DNA from: CAIWHR01 sp963708855
GTDB lineage: Bacteria; Pseudomonadota; Gammaproteobacteria; Burkholderiales; Casimicrobiaceae
Length of the DNA stretch: 64,000 bases
Assembly: GCA_963708855.1 (NCBI GenBank)
Contig: CAVPUM010000007.1
Location: 235,577 to 299,576, forward strand
Direction of reading: 5' to 3'
The notes below the pieces were generated by a model, which did no database searches, was not told the DNA's origin, and worked only from the letters and a program-made list of their open reading frames with translations. Within the stretch, counting starts at the first letter, position 1; each line of letters opens with the position of its first letter. The translations under genes and the position numbers were made by a program. This document shows positions 34,315 through 42,871 of this stretch, piece by piece.

Positions 34315-36543
34315 CTAAGCAGGCGTGAGCGGCAGGTTGCGGTTGCGCTTTCCTGTTGCCGTGGCGAGCGCATTGGCGACCGCCGGCGCGATCACCGGCA
34401 CGCCCGGCTCGCCGACACCAGTGGGCTTGTCGGCCGAAGGCACGATATGCACCTCGATCATCGGCATCTCGTTGATCCGCAGCACCGGATAGTCGTGGAA
34501 ATTCGATTGCTCGACCGCGCCGTCCTTGAGCGTGATGGCGCCGTGGAGCGCTGCCGACAAGCCGAACCCGATACCGCCCTCCATCTGCGCGCGGATCACG
34601 TCGGGATTCACGGCGATTCCGCAGTGGACGGCACAAACGACACGGTCGACCTTGAACTGGTTGTCCTTGTCGACGGTGACTTCGGCGACCTGTGCGACGA
34701 CGCTGTTGAACGATTCGTGAATCGCCACGCCGCGACCTCGCTTCTCGCCGGCCTTGCCCGGCGCGAGCGGCGTAGCCCAGCCGGACCTGGCGGCGACGAG
34801 CTCGAGCGCGGCGAGATGCTTCGGATGCTTCGCCAGCAGTTGCCTGCGAAATGCAACGGGGTCCGTGCCAGCCATCGCCGCCAGCTCGTCGATGAAAGTC
34901 TCGGTCGAGTAGGCGGTATGCGTCGAACCCACCGAGCGCCACCACAGCACCGGCACGCCAACTGTTGGCGAGTGCAGATCGACGTAGAGATTTGGAATTG
35001 CATACGGCAGCGTCGATGCACCTTCGACGCTCGTCGCATCAATGCCGTCCTTGACCATCATCTTCTCGAACGGCGTCCCGGCGAGAATCGACTGGCCGAC
35101 GATCCGGTGTTGCCAACCCACGACGTTGCCCGACGCATCAAGCCCGGCCTTCAGCGCGTGCATGTAAGCAGGGCGGTAATACCCGGCCTTCATGTCGTCC
35201 TCGCGCGTCCACACGAGCTTCACGGGGACACCAAGCTTGCCCAGCGTGGCAAGCGCTTTCGCGATCGCCGCCGCCTCAATGACATAGTCGCCGGCGGGAT
35301 TCGCGCGCCGGCCGAAGCTCCCACCCGCGTAGAGCATGTTGAGTTTCACCTGTTCGGGTTTGAGTCCGGTCACGTGCGCGACCGCGAACTGGTCGCCGGT
35401 CTGGAACTGTTCCCCGTTCCAGACCTCGCAGCCCGCCTGGGTGAGCTTCACGACGCAGTTCAACGGCTCCATCGCCGCATGCGCGAGGTAGGGGAACTCG
35501 TAGATCGCTTCGAGCTTCTTTGCGGCGCCCTCGATCGCCTTCGCCGCGTCGCCGTCGTTGCGCGCGACCTTGCCCGGTGTTGCCGCGAGTTTCCGGTACT
35601 CGGTGAGAATATCGGCCGACGACTGCTTGAAGCCGGTCGCGTCGTCCCATTCGATCTTGAGCGCGTCGCGACCCTTCTTCGCCGCCCAGAAGCCCGTCGC
35701 CACCACCGCGAGCCCATTGGGAACCTCGACGACGTGCCGCACGCCGGGGACGGCGGACGCAGCTTTCGAATCGAAGCTCTTTAGCTTGGCGCCGAAGCGT
35801 GGTGGGTGCGCGACGACCGCTGTCAGCATGCCGGGCAGCTTGACGTCCTGCGTGAACATCGCGGCACCCGTCGCCTTCGCCTTCGAGTCGGTGCGCGGCA
35901 CGTGTTTGCCGATGTACACGAAATCGCTCGGGTCCTTGAGCTTCACCTTCTCGGGCACCGGCTCTCTCGCCGCCGCCGATGCGAGTTGACCGAACGTGGC
36001 CTTCCTTCCGTTCGCGTGGAACACGACACCGTTTTTCACCTGGATTGAATCTGCGGGAACCTTCCACTGTTTCGCTGCCGCGGAGACCAGCATCGCGCGC
36101 GCGGCCGCGCCGGCCTGCCGGTACTGCTCGAACGAATTGGCCATCGCGGTCGAGCCGCCGGTGCCTTGGGCATCACCCCAGAACAGATTGCGGTAGCGCT
36201 TCGCGTCGGCCGGCGCGCCGACCGCGCGAACCTGGGACCAGGAGGCGTCGAGCTCCTCGGCAACAAGCGTCGGCAGCCCCGTATAGGTGCCCTGACCCAT
36301 CTCCAGATGTTTGACCACGACGGTCACCGTGTTGTCGCGGTCGATCGTCAGGAACGCGTTCGGCTCGAACGTGCCGGCAGCAGCCCGGCCGGCCGTCTTG
36401 CCAGGGCTGGAAGCTTGTGCGGCGGTGGCACCGGCCCAGATACCGAGCGTCAACCCGGTACCGGTTGCGGCCGCCGCTTTCAGGAACACTCGCCGGTCGA
36501 TACCGGCGGGCGGCGTGGGGGGACGCATACGCATCGGGTTCAT
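34315..36543 (-). CDS. Molybdenum hydroxylase large subunit (aldehyde/isoquinoline oxidoreductase type)
   Basis: A 742-residue member of the xanthine-oxidase superfamily, closest in layout to isoquinoline 1-oxidoreductase beta subunits. A twin-arginine signal (DRRVFLKAAAATGTGLTLGI, residues about 15-34) indicates export to the periplasm with cofactor bound. Conserved Moco regions are seen: GQGTYTGLPTLVAEELDASW, GDAQGTGGSTAMANS, YAGGSFGRRANPAGDYVIEA, PVLWWRSVGSTHTAYSTETF and the GVGEPGVPVIAPAVANAL loop carrying the catalytic Glu. It hydroxylates aldehydes or N-heterocycles with water. It lies 13 bases downstream of its 2Fe-2S subunit gene. No FAD subunit gene is present, as expected for this two-subunit class, which passes electrons to a cytochrome c. 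Confidence 0.88.
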   Translation of the reverse strand: MNPMRMRPPTPPAGIDRRVFLKAAAATGTGLTLGIWAGATAAQASSPGKTAGRAAAGTFEPNAFLTIDRDNTVTVVVKHLEMGQGTYTGLPTLVAEELDASWSQVRAVGAPADAKRYRNLFWGDAQGTGGSTAMANSFEQYRQAGAAARAMLVSAAAKQWKVPADSIQVKNGVVFHANGRKATFGQLASAAAREPVPEKVKLKDPSDFVYIGKHVPRTDSKAKATGAAMFTQDVKLPGMLTAVVAHPPRFGAKLKSFDSKAASAVPGVRHVVEVPNGLAVVATGFWAAKKGRDALKIEWDDATGFKQSSADILTEYRKLAATPGKVARNDGDAAKAIEGAAKKLEAIYEFPYLAHAAMEPLNCVVKLTQAGCEVWNGEQFQTGDQFAVAHVTGLKPEQVKLNMLYAGGSFGRRANPAGDYVIEAAAIAKALATLGKLGVPVKLVWTREDDMKAGYYRPAYMHALKAGLDASGNVVGWQHRIVGQSILAGTPFEKMMVKDGIDATSVEGASTLPYAIPNLYVDLHSPTVGVPVLWWRSVGSTHTAYSTETFIDELAAMAGTDPVAFRRQLLAKHPKHLAALELVAARSGWATPLAPGKAGEKRGRGVAIHESFNSVVAQVAEVTVDKDNQFKVDRVVCAVHCGIAVNPDVIRAQMEGGIGFGLSAALHGAITLKDGAVEQSNFHDYPVLRINEMPMIEVHIVPSADKPTGVGEPGVPVIAPAVANALATATGKRNRNLPLTPA

Positions 36544-36556
36544 CGCGAATCTCCCA

Positions 36557-37021
36557 TCAGGCGAGGTGCTTCGCCGCCTCGTGAATCGCCGCGCGGATAC
36601 GGACATAGGTCGCGCAGCGGCAAAGAATACCGGCCATCGCCTGGTCGATATCGGCATCGGTGGGCTTGCTGTTCTTTGCGAGCAACGCGACCGCCGCCAT
36701 CACCTGTCCCGACTGGCAATACCCGCATTGCGGCACGTCGAGCTGCTGCCAGGCAGTCTGCACCGCCTGCGCCTCTTTGGTCTTCAGTCCCTCGATCGTG
36801 GTGATCCGGGCTCCAGCCTTGATCGATGACAGAGGGGTCTGGCAGGAGCGCGTCGGCACACCTTCGATGTGCACGGTGCAGGCGCCGCAGAGCGCCATTC
36901 CACAGCCGTACTTGGTGCCGGTAAGGTTGAGGTTGTCGCGCAGCACCCAGAGCAGCGGTGTATCGCCGGGGATCCCGGCTCCGACGTCGATACGACGCGT
37001 GTTGACGATTAGAGTGGGCAT
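36557..37021 (-). CDS. Molybdenum hydroxylase small 2Fe-2S subunit
   Basis: A 154-residue protein with the two 2Fe-2S clusters of the family: a plant-type ferredoxin domain with CGMALCGACTVHIEG (residues about 40-54) and a helical domain with CGYCQSGQ and CRCATY that binds the second cluster near Moco. It passes electrons from the molybdenum centre of its partner encoded 13 bases downstream. There is no signal peptide; it would be co-exported with the Tat-targeted partner. The start is at 37021, where MPTLIVNTRRIDV begins the ferredoxin strand; the longer ORF to 37192 adds non-coding-looking residues. Confidence 0.92.
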   Translation of the reverse strand: MPTLIVNTRRIDVGAGIPGDTPLLWVLRDNLNLTGTKYGCGMALCGACTVHIEGVPTRSCQTPLSSIKAGARITTIEGLKTKEAQAVQTAWQQLDVPQCGYCQSGQVMAAVALLAKNSKPTDADIDQAMAGILCRCATYVRIRAAIHEAAKHLA

Positions 37022-37608
37022 CCGGAACTCCGTCAAAGAGGCGCCCGAAGGGATTGGGCGCCGCGGCAGGGACCATGACAGACGAGACCGTGCACAAGCC
37101 CACCGAGGCTGGTTCCGTAACGCTGTTTGCCTGGGGAGCCCATTTACGAAGCTCGAATCGACAGCTTGCTCCCGAGACGTTGCGAACGTCAATGCCGGCC
37201 ACGGCGCGCGAAGGGGGATGTGCGCCTGCCGGCTCTCGGTGTGCCGAGACGTGAACCCGGCGCTTACCGTGCGAATTGGTCGCGGGGGCTAGGTCACGCG
37301 GCGGAGGTGAGTTAACTGAATGCCCGACGATGGCGTGTAATCGTCAGGCGACGGTCCACTCGTCAATGGCGGCTGCCGGAAGATTCCGCAGCTACCACGA
37401 CCGGCTGGAGCTGGCCGAACTGAGACCGTGCTTGCTTCGCCGTGCGAGGTCCGGTGGTTAGTACTGAGGGCTTCGCGCTTCGTGCTTGCGCGGATCGGCC
37501 ACAGTTGCCCCGTTTTGGCCGACGAACGAGGCGCAGGACTATGTCACAGGCCGAGTTCTGCCGATCTTGCCCTGCGAGTCGCAGCTGGGCGTTGAAAACA
37601 GGAGGATA
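37022..37608. other. Intergenic region between divergent operons
   Basis: About 590 bases without a supported gene. It must contain the promoters for the molybdenum-hydroxylase operon (minus) and for NfeD (plus). Short ORFs here overlap each other and have no ribosome-binding site or recognisable protein. None of the nine palindromic sites occurs here. Confidence 0.4.
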
Positions 37609-37650
37609 ATGAATGCCCGCACGAGACAGTCACGCGGGTGAGGCTGTCTC
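37609..37650 (+). promoter_or_regulatory. Leader with tiny ORF and inverted repeat before NfeD
   Basis: An excellent ribosome-binding site (ACAGGAGGATA) precedes ATG 37609, which opens a ten-codon ORF (MNARTRQSRG) whose stop overlaps a GTG in the NfeD frame (GTGA at 37638). The inverted repeat GAGACAG/CTGTCTC (37623-37650) spans this junction. The leader may control NfeD translation, or the true NfeD start may be at 37638. Confidence 0.4.
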
Positions 37651-37673
37651 GGTGCAGCCATGGTCCCCTAACG

Positions 37674-39008
37674 ATGACCGGTTTGCAGTTTTTCGGGTGC
37701 GTGGCGTTTTCGGCTGCCACGGTGCTCTACGCCGCAGCACCTGCGCCCGTCGTTACGCTGTCCATCGATGGCGCAATCGGCCCGGCCACTGCCGACTACG
37801 TGCACCGCGGGCTAGCGGCCGCCAGCAAAGAGAGCGCGCAGCTCGTCGTGTTGACGCTCGACACGCCAGGCGGGCTCGACACTTCGATGCGATTGATCGT
37901 GCAGGACATCCTCGCATCGCCAGTGCCCGTCGCTGCATTCGTCGCCCCCTCCGGCGCGCGGGCGGCAAGTGCGGGCACGTTCCTCCTCTACGCCAGCCAC
38001 ATCGCGGTCATGGCCCCGGGCACCAATCTCGGCGCCGCGTCCCCGGTGCAGATTGGCATCGGGTCACCAGTGCCCGAACGGCCTGGCGCGACCGACAGGT
38101 CGAAGGAGCCTACGCCAAAGGATGTGCACGAACGCAAGGCCTTCTCCGACGCCGCGGCCTACATCCGCAGTCTTGCGCAATTGCGCGGGCGCAATGCGGA
38201 GTGGGGCGAAAAGGCAGTTCTCGATGCCGCGAGCCTGTCCGCGACCGAAGCCCGCGAACAGAAGGTTATCGAGCTGACCGCCGCCGATGTCCCCGGACTG
38301 CTACAGCAACTCGAAGGCCGTAAGGTTGATGTGGCTGGCACGGAGCGCGTGCTGCACACCGCTGGTGCGCCAGTGGTCGTGTGGACCCCGGACTGGCACG
38401 ACCGCATACTTTCAATAATCACCAATCCCAGCATCGCGTTGATCCTGATGCTAATCGGGTTCTATGGGCTGTTCTTCGAGTTCAGCAATCCCGGCTTGGT
38501 CTTTCCCGGTGTTGCCGGCGCGGTATGCTTGCTGCTGGCGGCCTACGCCTTTCACCTGCTCCCGGTCAATTATGCGGGCATCGCACTCATCATTGTCGGC
38601 ATCGGATTCATTGTTGCGGAAGTGTTCGTGCCGTCCTACGGATCTCTCGGCGTGGGTGGAGTCATCGCCTTTGTGGCGGGCGCGCTGATGTTGATCGACA
38701 CGGGCAACGGCGGTTTCGGCATTCCGTGGCCACTGGTCGCATTCCTCGCCGTCGTAACCGCCGTGTTCCTTTTCGTCGTGGTTCGGATGGCGCTGCGGGC
38801 GCACCGGGCGCCGATGGTGAGCGGCTTGACGACAATGGTTGGAGCCGACGGCGAGATGCTGGAGGACTCCGGAGAAACGGGCTGGGCGAGCATTCGTGGC
38901 GAGACGTGGAAGGTTCGGACCGCGGGTCCCCTGGTGCGCGGGCAAAGGATTCGCGTCGTTGGCGTCGACGGCGTGCTGCCGCGCGTGTCGGCTGCGGAAG
39001 GAGAGTGA
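37674..39008 (+). CDS. NfeD-type membrane serine protease
   Basis: A 444-residue long-form NfeD protein. The signal segment is MTGLQFFGCVAFSAATVLYA. The ClpP-like serine-protease domain includes LDTPGGLDTSMR and the nucleophile region GARAASAGTFLLYASH, with Ser equivalent to Ser97 of archaeal 1510-N and Lys in HERKAFSDAAAYIRSL. It is followed by four or five membrane helices (ALILMLIGFYGLFFEF, AVCLLLAAYAFHLLPV, ALIIVGIGFIVAEVFV, and LVAFLAVVTAVFLFVVV) and the C-terminal OB-fold NfeD domain (GADGEMLEDSGETGWASIRG). It works with the slipin encoded immediately downstream, whose hydrophobic C terminus such proteases cleave. One base separates the two genes. The start is at 37674, with 37638 as an alternative. 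Confidence 0.9.
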   Translation: MTGLQFFGCVAFSAATVLYAAAPAPVVTLSIDGAIGPATADYVHRGLAAASKESAQLVVLTLDTPGGLDTSMRLIVQDILASPVPVAAFVAPSGARAASAGTFLLYASHIAVMAPGTNLGAASPVQIGIGSPVPERPGATDRSKEPTPKDVHERKAFSDAAAYIRSLAQLRGRNAEWGEKAVLDAASLSATEAREQKVIELTAADVPGLLQQLEGRKVDVAGTERVLHTAGAPVVVWTPDWHDRILSIITNPSIALILMLIGFYGLFFEFSNPGLVFPGVAGAVCLLLAAYAFHLLPVNYAGIALIIVGIGFIVAEVFVPSYGSLGVGGVIAFVAGALMLIDTGNGGFGIPWPLVAFLAVVTAVFLFVVVRMALRAHRAPMVSGLTTMVGADGEMLEDSGETGWASIRGETWKVRTAGPLVRGQRIRVVGVDGVLPRVSAAEGE

Positions 39009-39009
39009 A

Positions 39010-39786
39010 ATGGCATGGATTTCTCCATTGATTGTCCTGGTCCTTTTGGCGCTGCTCGTCGCGTCGTCGCTGCGTGTCCTGCGCGAGTATCAACGTGGCG
39101 TAGTGTTCCAGCTCGGCCGGTTCTGGCGCGTGAAGGGTCCGGGCCTCGTCATCCTGGTGCCCGGTATCCAGCAGATGGTGAGGGTGGATTTGCGCACCGT
39201 GGTGTTCGAGGTGCCGACCCAGGACGTGATTTCGCGGGACAACGTGTCCGTGAAAGTCAGTGCTGTCGTCTATCTCCGTGTCATAGATGCGGAAAAGGCA
39301 ATCATCCAGGTCGAAAATTATCTCAACGCCACGAGCCAGTTGGCGCAGACGACATTGCGATCGGTGTTGGGCAAGCACGAGCTCGACGACATGCTGGCTG
39401 GTCGCGAGAAGTTGAACCTCGACATTCAGCAGGCGCTGGATGCACAAACCAACTCGTGGGGAATCAAGGTTTCCAACGTCGAGATGAAGCAGGTCGACCT
39501 AACCGAATCCATGATCCGGGCCATTGCACGGCAGGCGGAAGCAGAACGCGAACGACGCGCCAAGGTAATCCACGCCGAAGGAGAGTTGCAGGCCTCGGAA
39601 AAGTTGTACCAGGCCGCCAAGGTGCTGGCACAGGAGCCGCAGGCCATCCAGCTGCGTTATCTGGAAACGCTGACGGTGATCGGTGCGGACAAGAACACCA
39701 CTATTGTGTTCCCGCTGCCGATGGACATCATCGGCCCGCTCCTGAAAGCGCTGCCGACGCGCGGCAACACCCCACCACAGGATTGA
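39010..39786 (+). CDS. Slipin (SPFH/stomatin family)
   Basis: A 258-residue SPFH protein. An N-terminal membrane hairpin or helix (LIVLVLLALLVASSLRVL) is followed by the SPFH core starting EYQRGVVFQLGRFWRVKGPG, with VDLRTVVFEVPTQDVISRDN and NVSVKVSAVVYLRVIDAEKA. The amphipathic coiled coil is AIARQAEAERERRAKVIHAE, and the protein ends in PLPMDIIGPLLKALP. Slipins form membrane-bound oligomers and pair with NfeD proteases; the adjacency here (stop of NfeD one base before this ATG) is the standard operon. A role in membrane microdomain organisation or membrane-protein quality control is expected. Confidence 0.93.
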   Translation: MAWISPLIVLVLLALLVASSLRVLREYQRGVVFQLGRFWRVKGPGLVILVPGIQQMVRVDLRTVVFEVPTQDVISRDNVSVKVSAVVYLRVIDAEKAIIQVENYLNATSQLAQTTLRSVLGKHELDDMLAGREKLNLDIQQALDAQTNSWGIKVSNVEMKQVDLTESMIRAIARQAEAERERRAKVIHAEGELQASEKLYQAAKVLAQEPQAIQLRYLETLTVIGADKNTTIVFPLPMDIIGPLLKALPTRGNTPPQD

Positions 39787-39854
39787 TGCGAGCAATCGAC
39801 GTCGCAGTTCGTGCGTGACCGAGTTCGACCCGTTGCAATGGGCGCGGGGCTTGG

Positions 39855-41627
39855 TCATTCGGGCAGTCCCGCTTTTGCCAGACCTTCCCGGATCCGCGCC
39901 GGATCCGCAGGATTTCGCCAGGGAAGCCGGGCAATGTGCGCCTCGAAAGAGTACTTCGGGTTGATCTCTTTCAACTCTCGCCAAACACGCTGTGCCTCCG
40001 CAACTTCGCCGAGGTGACCAAGGGCCGAGGCATAGTGTGCGCGTGAGAAGTCGGTGGTGGGGGTCAGACGAATTTTCTCGCTCAGTCTGGCGGCGGCGGC
40101 TTCGTATTGGCCTGCCACAAGATAGGCCGTCCCCAAGAAATGAAGCGTTGTGGGGGTAAACATGGGATCAAGGCGAAGCGCGAGTTCCAAGGCTTTGATC
40201 CCCGCTTGTGGATTACCAAGCATGGTCTCGGCGTGGCCGAGCGCGCCGGCAGCGAGGGCAAAGTTCGGACTGAGCACCAGCGCCTTTTCGGCCGCGACCT
40301 TGGTTCCCTCCGGGTCGCCGTTGAACATTCTGGAGGTTGCAACTGCAAGCTGCGCCAATGGCTCATTGGGGTCCATTTCGACCGCTTGCGCTGCAAAGCG
40401 AACGGCCAAATCCAGCGACCGAGGCATCTCGAGCCAGCGGTTCTGATATTCGAGAATGTGCACCAGACTGAGACCGGCATAGGACGCCGCATAGCCGGGA
40501 TCGATCTCGACCGCGCGCTTGAAAGCTGCAACTGCCCGCTCAAATACCTCACGGTGCCGCCCCGAACCGCGGACCAATTCAAGCCACAGTTCACGCCCGC
40601 GAAGGAAAAAATCGTGGGCATCGACGCTACTTGTCGGCTGCTCCGCAAGAACAGCTCGTTCCGCTGGTTTCAGCGAGATTTTCAGCGCATCCACGATCTG
40701 CAGCGCAACCTCGTCCTGAACCGCGAAGATATCCGTCAGATCTCGGTCATAGCGTTCGGCCCAAAGATGCGCTGCGGATCTTGCGTCGATCAACTGCGCC
40801 GTGATGCGCACCCGGTTGCCCGCCCGACGCACCGAGCCCTCCAGGACCGAGCTCACCCCCAGCTCGCGCCCGACCGCGCGAATGTCCGGCGTCTTGCCCT
40901 TATAGGCAAAGCTCGAATTGCGGGCGATCACGATGAGGCCGGAGACCTTGGACAAGTCGGTGATGATGTCCTCGCTGATCCCGTCCGAGAAATACTCCTG
41001 TTCGGGGTCACCTGACATGTTGGTGAATGGCAGAACCGCAATCGAAGGGGTGTCCTTCGCTCCTTCGACCGGTGCTTGGGTTTGCGCGATCTGGGCAGAA
41101 CTACCTCCCCAGCGCCAAGCCCGCACCGGCGCGGCAATGTTCTTCAGCATCAATTCTCCCGCATTCAAGAACTCAACGCTGACTTTGCCTTTGATCTGCC
41201 CATGCACCACGTCAGACACCAGAATTCCGGCTTTCGGTGCCTGCGCTTCCAACCGGGCCGCGACATTGACGCCGTCTCCGAAAATATCATCGCCCTCGAA
41301 GACGATTTCACCAAGGTTCACGCCGATGCGGAATTCGATTGGCTCGCGCTCCGGTTGCAAGCTGTTGTGCTCGGCCATCGCGCCTTGGATCGCAACTGCA
41401 CATTCAACGGCGTCGACGGCACTTGAAAATTCGACCAGCGCTCCGTCGCCCAGCATCTTGACGATTCGGCCCCGAAATTCGGCAACGGAGGGATTGAAGC
41501 GCGTTGCCCAAACCTCGCGCAGCGCCAAAAGCGTCCCGGCCTCATCCAACCCAATCAACCGGGAATACCCGACGACATCAGCGGCAAGGATCGCCGCAAG
41601 GCGACGGTGGGCGCGGGCTTCAGCCAT
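39855..41627 (-). CDS. Class III adenylate/guanylate cyclase with TolB-like and TPR domains
   Basis: About 590 residues (602 if an upstream ATG at 41663 is used). Residues about 1-170 are a class III nucleotide cyclase domain: RLAAILAADVVGYSRLIGLD, with the metal-binding Asp in AADVVG and the second in MLGDGALVEF, and FGDGVNVAARLEAQAP. A TolB-like segment follows (SIAVLPFTNMSGDPEQEYFS, DGISEDIITDLSKVSGLIVI). From about 330 on there are tetratricopeptide repeats such as AFKRAVEIDPGYAASYAGLS. Family members of this architecture are cytoplasmic; many conserve the cyclase residues and produce cAMP, while some are silent. The window also holds three cyclic-nucleotide-type binding proteins. Not adjacent to any obvious target. 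Confidence 0.85.
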   Translation of the reverse strand: MAEARAHRRLAAILAADVVGYSRLIGLDEAGTLLALREVWATRFNPSVAEFRGRIVKMLGDGALVEFSSAVDAVECAVAIQGAMAEHNSLQPEREPIEFRIGVNLGEIVFEGDDIFGDGVNVAARLEAQAPKAGILVSDVVHGQIKGKVSVEFLNAGELMLKNIAAPVRAWRWGGSSAQIAQTQAPVEGAKDTPSIAVLPFTNMSGDPEQEYFSDGISEDIITDLSKVSGLIVIARNSSFAYKGKTPDIRAVGRELGVSSVLEGSVRRAGNRVRITAQLIDARSAAHLWAERYDRDLTDIFAVQDEVALQIVDALKISLKPAERAVLAEQPTSSVDAHDFFLRGRELWLELVRGSGRHREVFERAVAAFKRAVEIDPGYAASYAGLSLVHILEYQNRWLEMPRSLDLAVRFAAQAVEMDPNEPLAQLAVATSRMFNGDPEGTKVAAEKALVLSPNFALAAGALGHAETMLGNPQAGIKALELALRLDPMFTPTTLHFLGTAYLVAGQYEAAAARLSEKIRLTPTTDFSRAHYASALGHLGEVAEAQRVWRELKEINPKYSFEAHIARLPWRNPADPARIREGLAKAGLPE

Positions 41628-41809
41628 CGTGTCAGATCTTTCAACCAAGCCAGAGGCGGGCATCGTATTGGAACGTACTGCTGGAGTCTATCCAGTCCGC
41701 AGTGCGGCCAGGATCGCAGGGCTTGAAGATGCGTAGTATGCGTCCTCGCACGCATCATTTCGCGCCTCGGTGCGCATCGAGACCGCTGACCGCGCCGTTA
41801 CCGCCGCCG

Positions 41810-41941
41810 CGCATCCACCGCCGCCGGTACTTCGGCGCGCTGTGCGCCGAAACCCACGAGGCTTGGCTCGAAGACAATCGCTACATCAACATGGACTTGC
41901 TGCGCGAGCAGCGCAAGGAGCAGCTCGGGAAAGTGACGTAG
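41810..41941 (+). mobile_element. Transposase C-terminal remnant (IS256-like?)
   Basis: The plus strand reads RRYFGALCAETHEAWLEDNR then YINMDLLREQRKEQ before a stop at 41939-41941. The W-x-x-NRYINMDLLREQRKE ending resembles the C terminus of mutator-type (IS256-like) transposases. No ORF start and no other part of the gene can be found. Assignment is tentative, but it would be the second mobile-element relic bracketing the 26-42 kb metabolic block. Confidence 0.45.
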
Positions 41942-42011
41942 ACCTCAGACCGTGACCATTAATTTGCACAACTTGACGTACACGACCACGGAATTGCATT
42001 GCTGCATTTCC

Positions 42012-42404
42012 TCAGGAAGGCTTTGCATAGGGTCTTTGTTCCGCTTCGAGATAGGCGACACCGAGTTCAGTGGCAATCGCTCGCAGTCGCTTGTCCCTCG
42101 TCCACAAGAGCGAGCCACTGATCGACGCTGCCGCAAGCAAATGTGCGTCGACGTAGCCGATGCCGCGTCCCATCAGTTTGTGCCTTTCGATGAAGTAGAG
42201 CACCTCATCGTCCATTGCCATCGCCAGCTGCGGCAAAGCCTGGAGCAAATCGATCACGCGCACGCGCGATCTCAAGTTGCCGCAGGCAAGTTCCCCGATG
42301 ACGAACGCGTGGGCAGCAGCTTGGCCAGACTCCAGGACCTGAATGACCAAAGAATCGCCTCGGCGAAGGTGATCGACCCAAACCGACGTGTCCAACAGAA
42401 TCAT
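42012..42404 (-). CDS. vapC: VapC-type PIN-domain toxin
   Basis: A 130-residue PIN-domain ribonuclease: MILLDTSVWVDHLRRGDSLV with the first catalytic Asp (Asp5), FVIGELACGNLRSR with the Glu of the second motif, and MGRGIGYVDAHLLAAA with two further acidic residues; LLWTRDKRLRAIA forms the last strand and helix. The four-acid PIN centre is complete. In VapBC systems the toxin cleaves tRNA or rRNA when freed from its antitoxin. The ATG overlaps the end of vapB by four bases, the standard coupled arrangement. Confidence 0.9.
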   Translation of the reverse strand: MILLDTSVWVDHLRRGDSLVIQVLESGQAAAHAFVIGELACGNLRSRVRVIDLLQALPQLAMAMDDEVLYFIERHKLMGRGIGYVDAHLLAAASISGSLLWTRDKRLRAIATELGVAYLEAEQRPYAKPS

Positions 42405-42604
42405 CGTCCCTTGGTCTCGCTGCGGCGACGTACCGGCTGCTTGAGCGCGCCCTCGGTGCCGCCCAAGCGAGCCAACCTGCTGGCACTTTCGCGCTGGATC
42501 AAGGCAGCCAGTGCCTCGCGCAACAAGGCTGAACGCTCATGCAAGCCGCTCAGGCGCTGGGCACGGTCGAGCAACGCATCATCCAGAGTTACGGTCGTCC
42601 GCAT
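42401..42604 (-). CDS. vapB: VapB-type ribbon-helix-helix antitoxin
   Basis: A 67-residue antitoxin: MRTTVTLDDALLDRAQRLSG is the strand and first helix of a ribbon-helix-helix DNA-binding fold, then SALLREALAALIQRESASRL the second helix, and a disordered, positively charged C terminus that would wrap VapC. It is followed by vapC with a 4-bp overlap. An AT-rich palindrome upstream (42644-42656) is the likely operator for autoregulation by the complex. ATG 42604 is chosen over the MWRRI extension because the strand starts here. Confidence 0.9.
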   Translation of the reverse strand: MRTTVTLDDALLDRAQRLSGLHERSALLREALAALIQRESASRLARLGGTEGALKQPVRRRSETKGR

Positions 42605-42643
42605 GATTCGTCTCCACAATAGGATAGGGATATCAATAATAGC

Positions 42644-42656
42644 ATCATTTGATGAT
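42644..42656. promoter_or_regulatory. Probable VapBC operator
   Basis: ATCAT-TTG-ATGAT, an inverted repeat in the most AT-rich stretch of the neighbourhood, 40-52 bases upstream of vapB. The same region holds GATATCAATAATAG, a -10-like sequence on the opposite strand reading. Confidence 0.5.
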
Positions 42657-42871
42657 ATTTTTGGTGCCTCAATCTACCCAGAATGGGTGTGTGAGGGATA
42701 GAGCAAGGATTACGCCCACGGGCGGTTCACTGCCGTGGGTGGCCGCCGGCGCCGAGTGCGGGTCGACCGCCGATTCGATGCTCGAGCGCGCAGCTCGCCG
42801 GCTCGGCGCCGCAACTGTTCGCCGAAACGCGGGAGGCCGTCGAGCCGACCCTCGACGAAGCGATGCAGTCG

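Noticed and set aside
42657..42871. Small ORF between VapB and the Bug gene
   Set aside because: ORFs here on both strands look like frame shadows and have no recognised family or ribosome-binding site.
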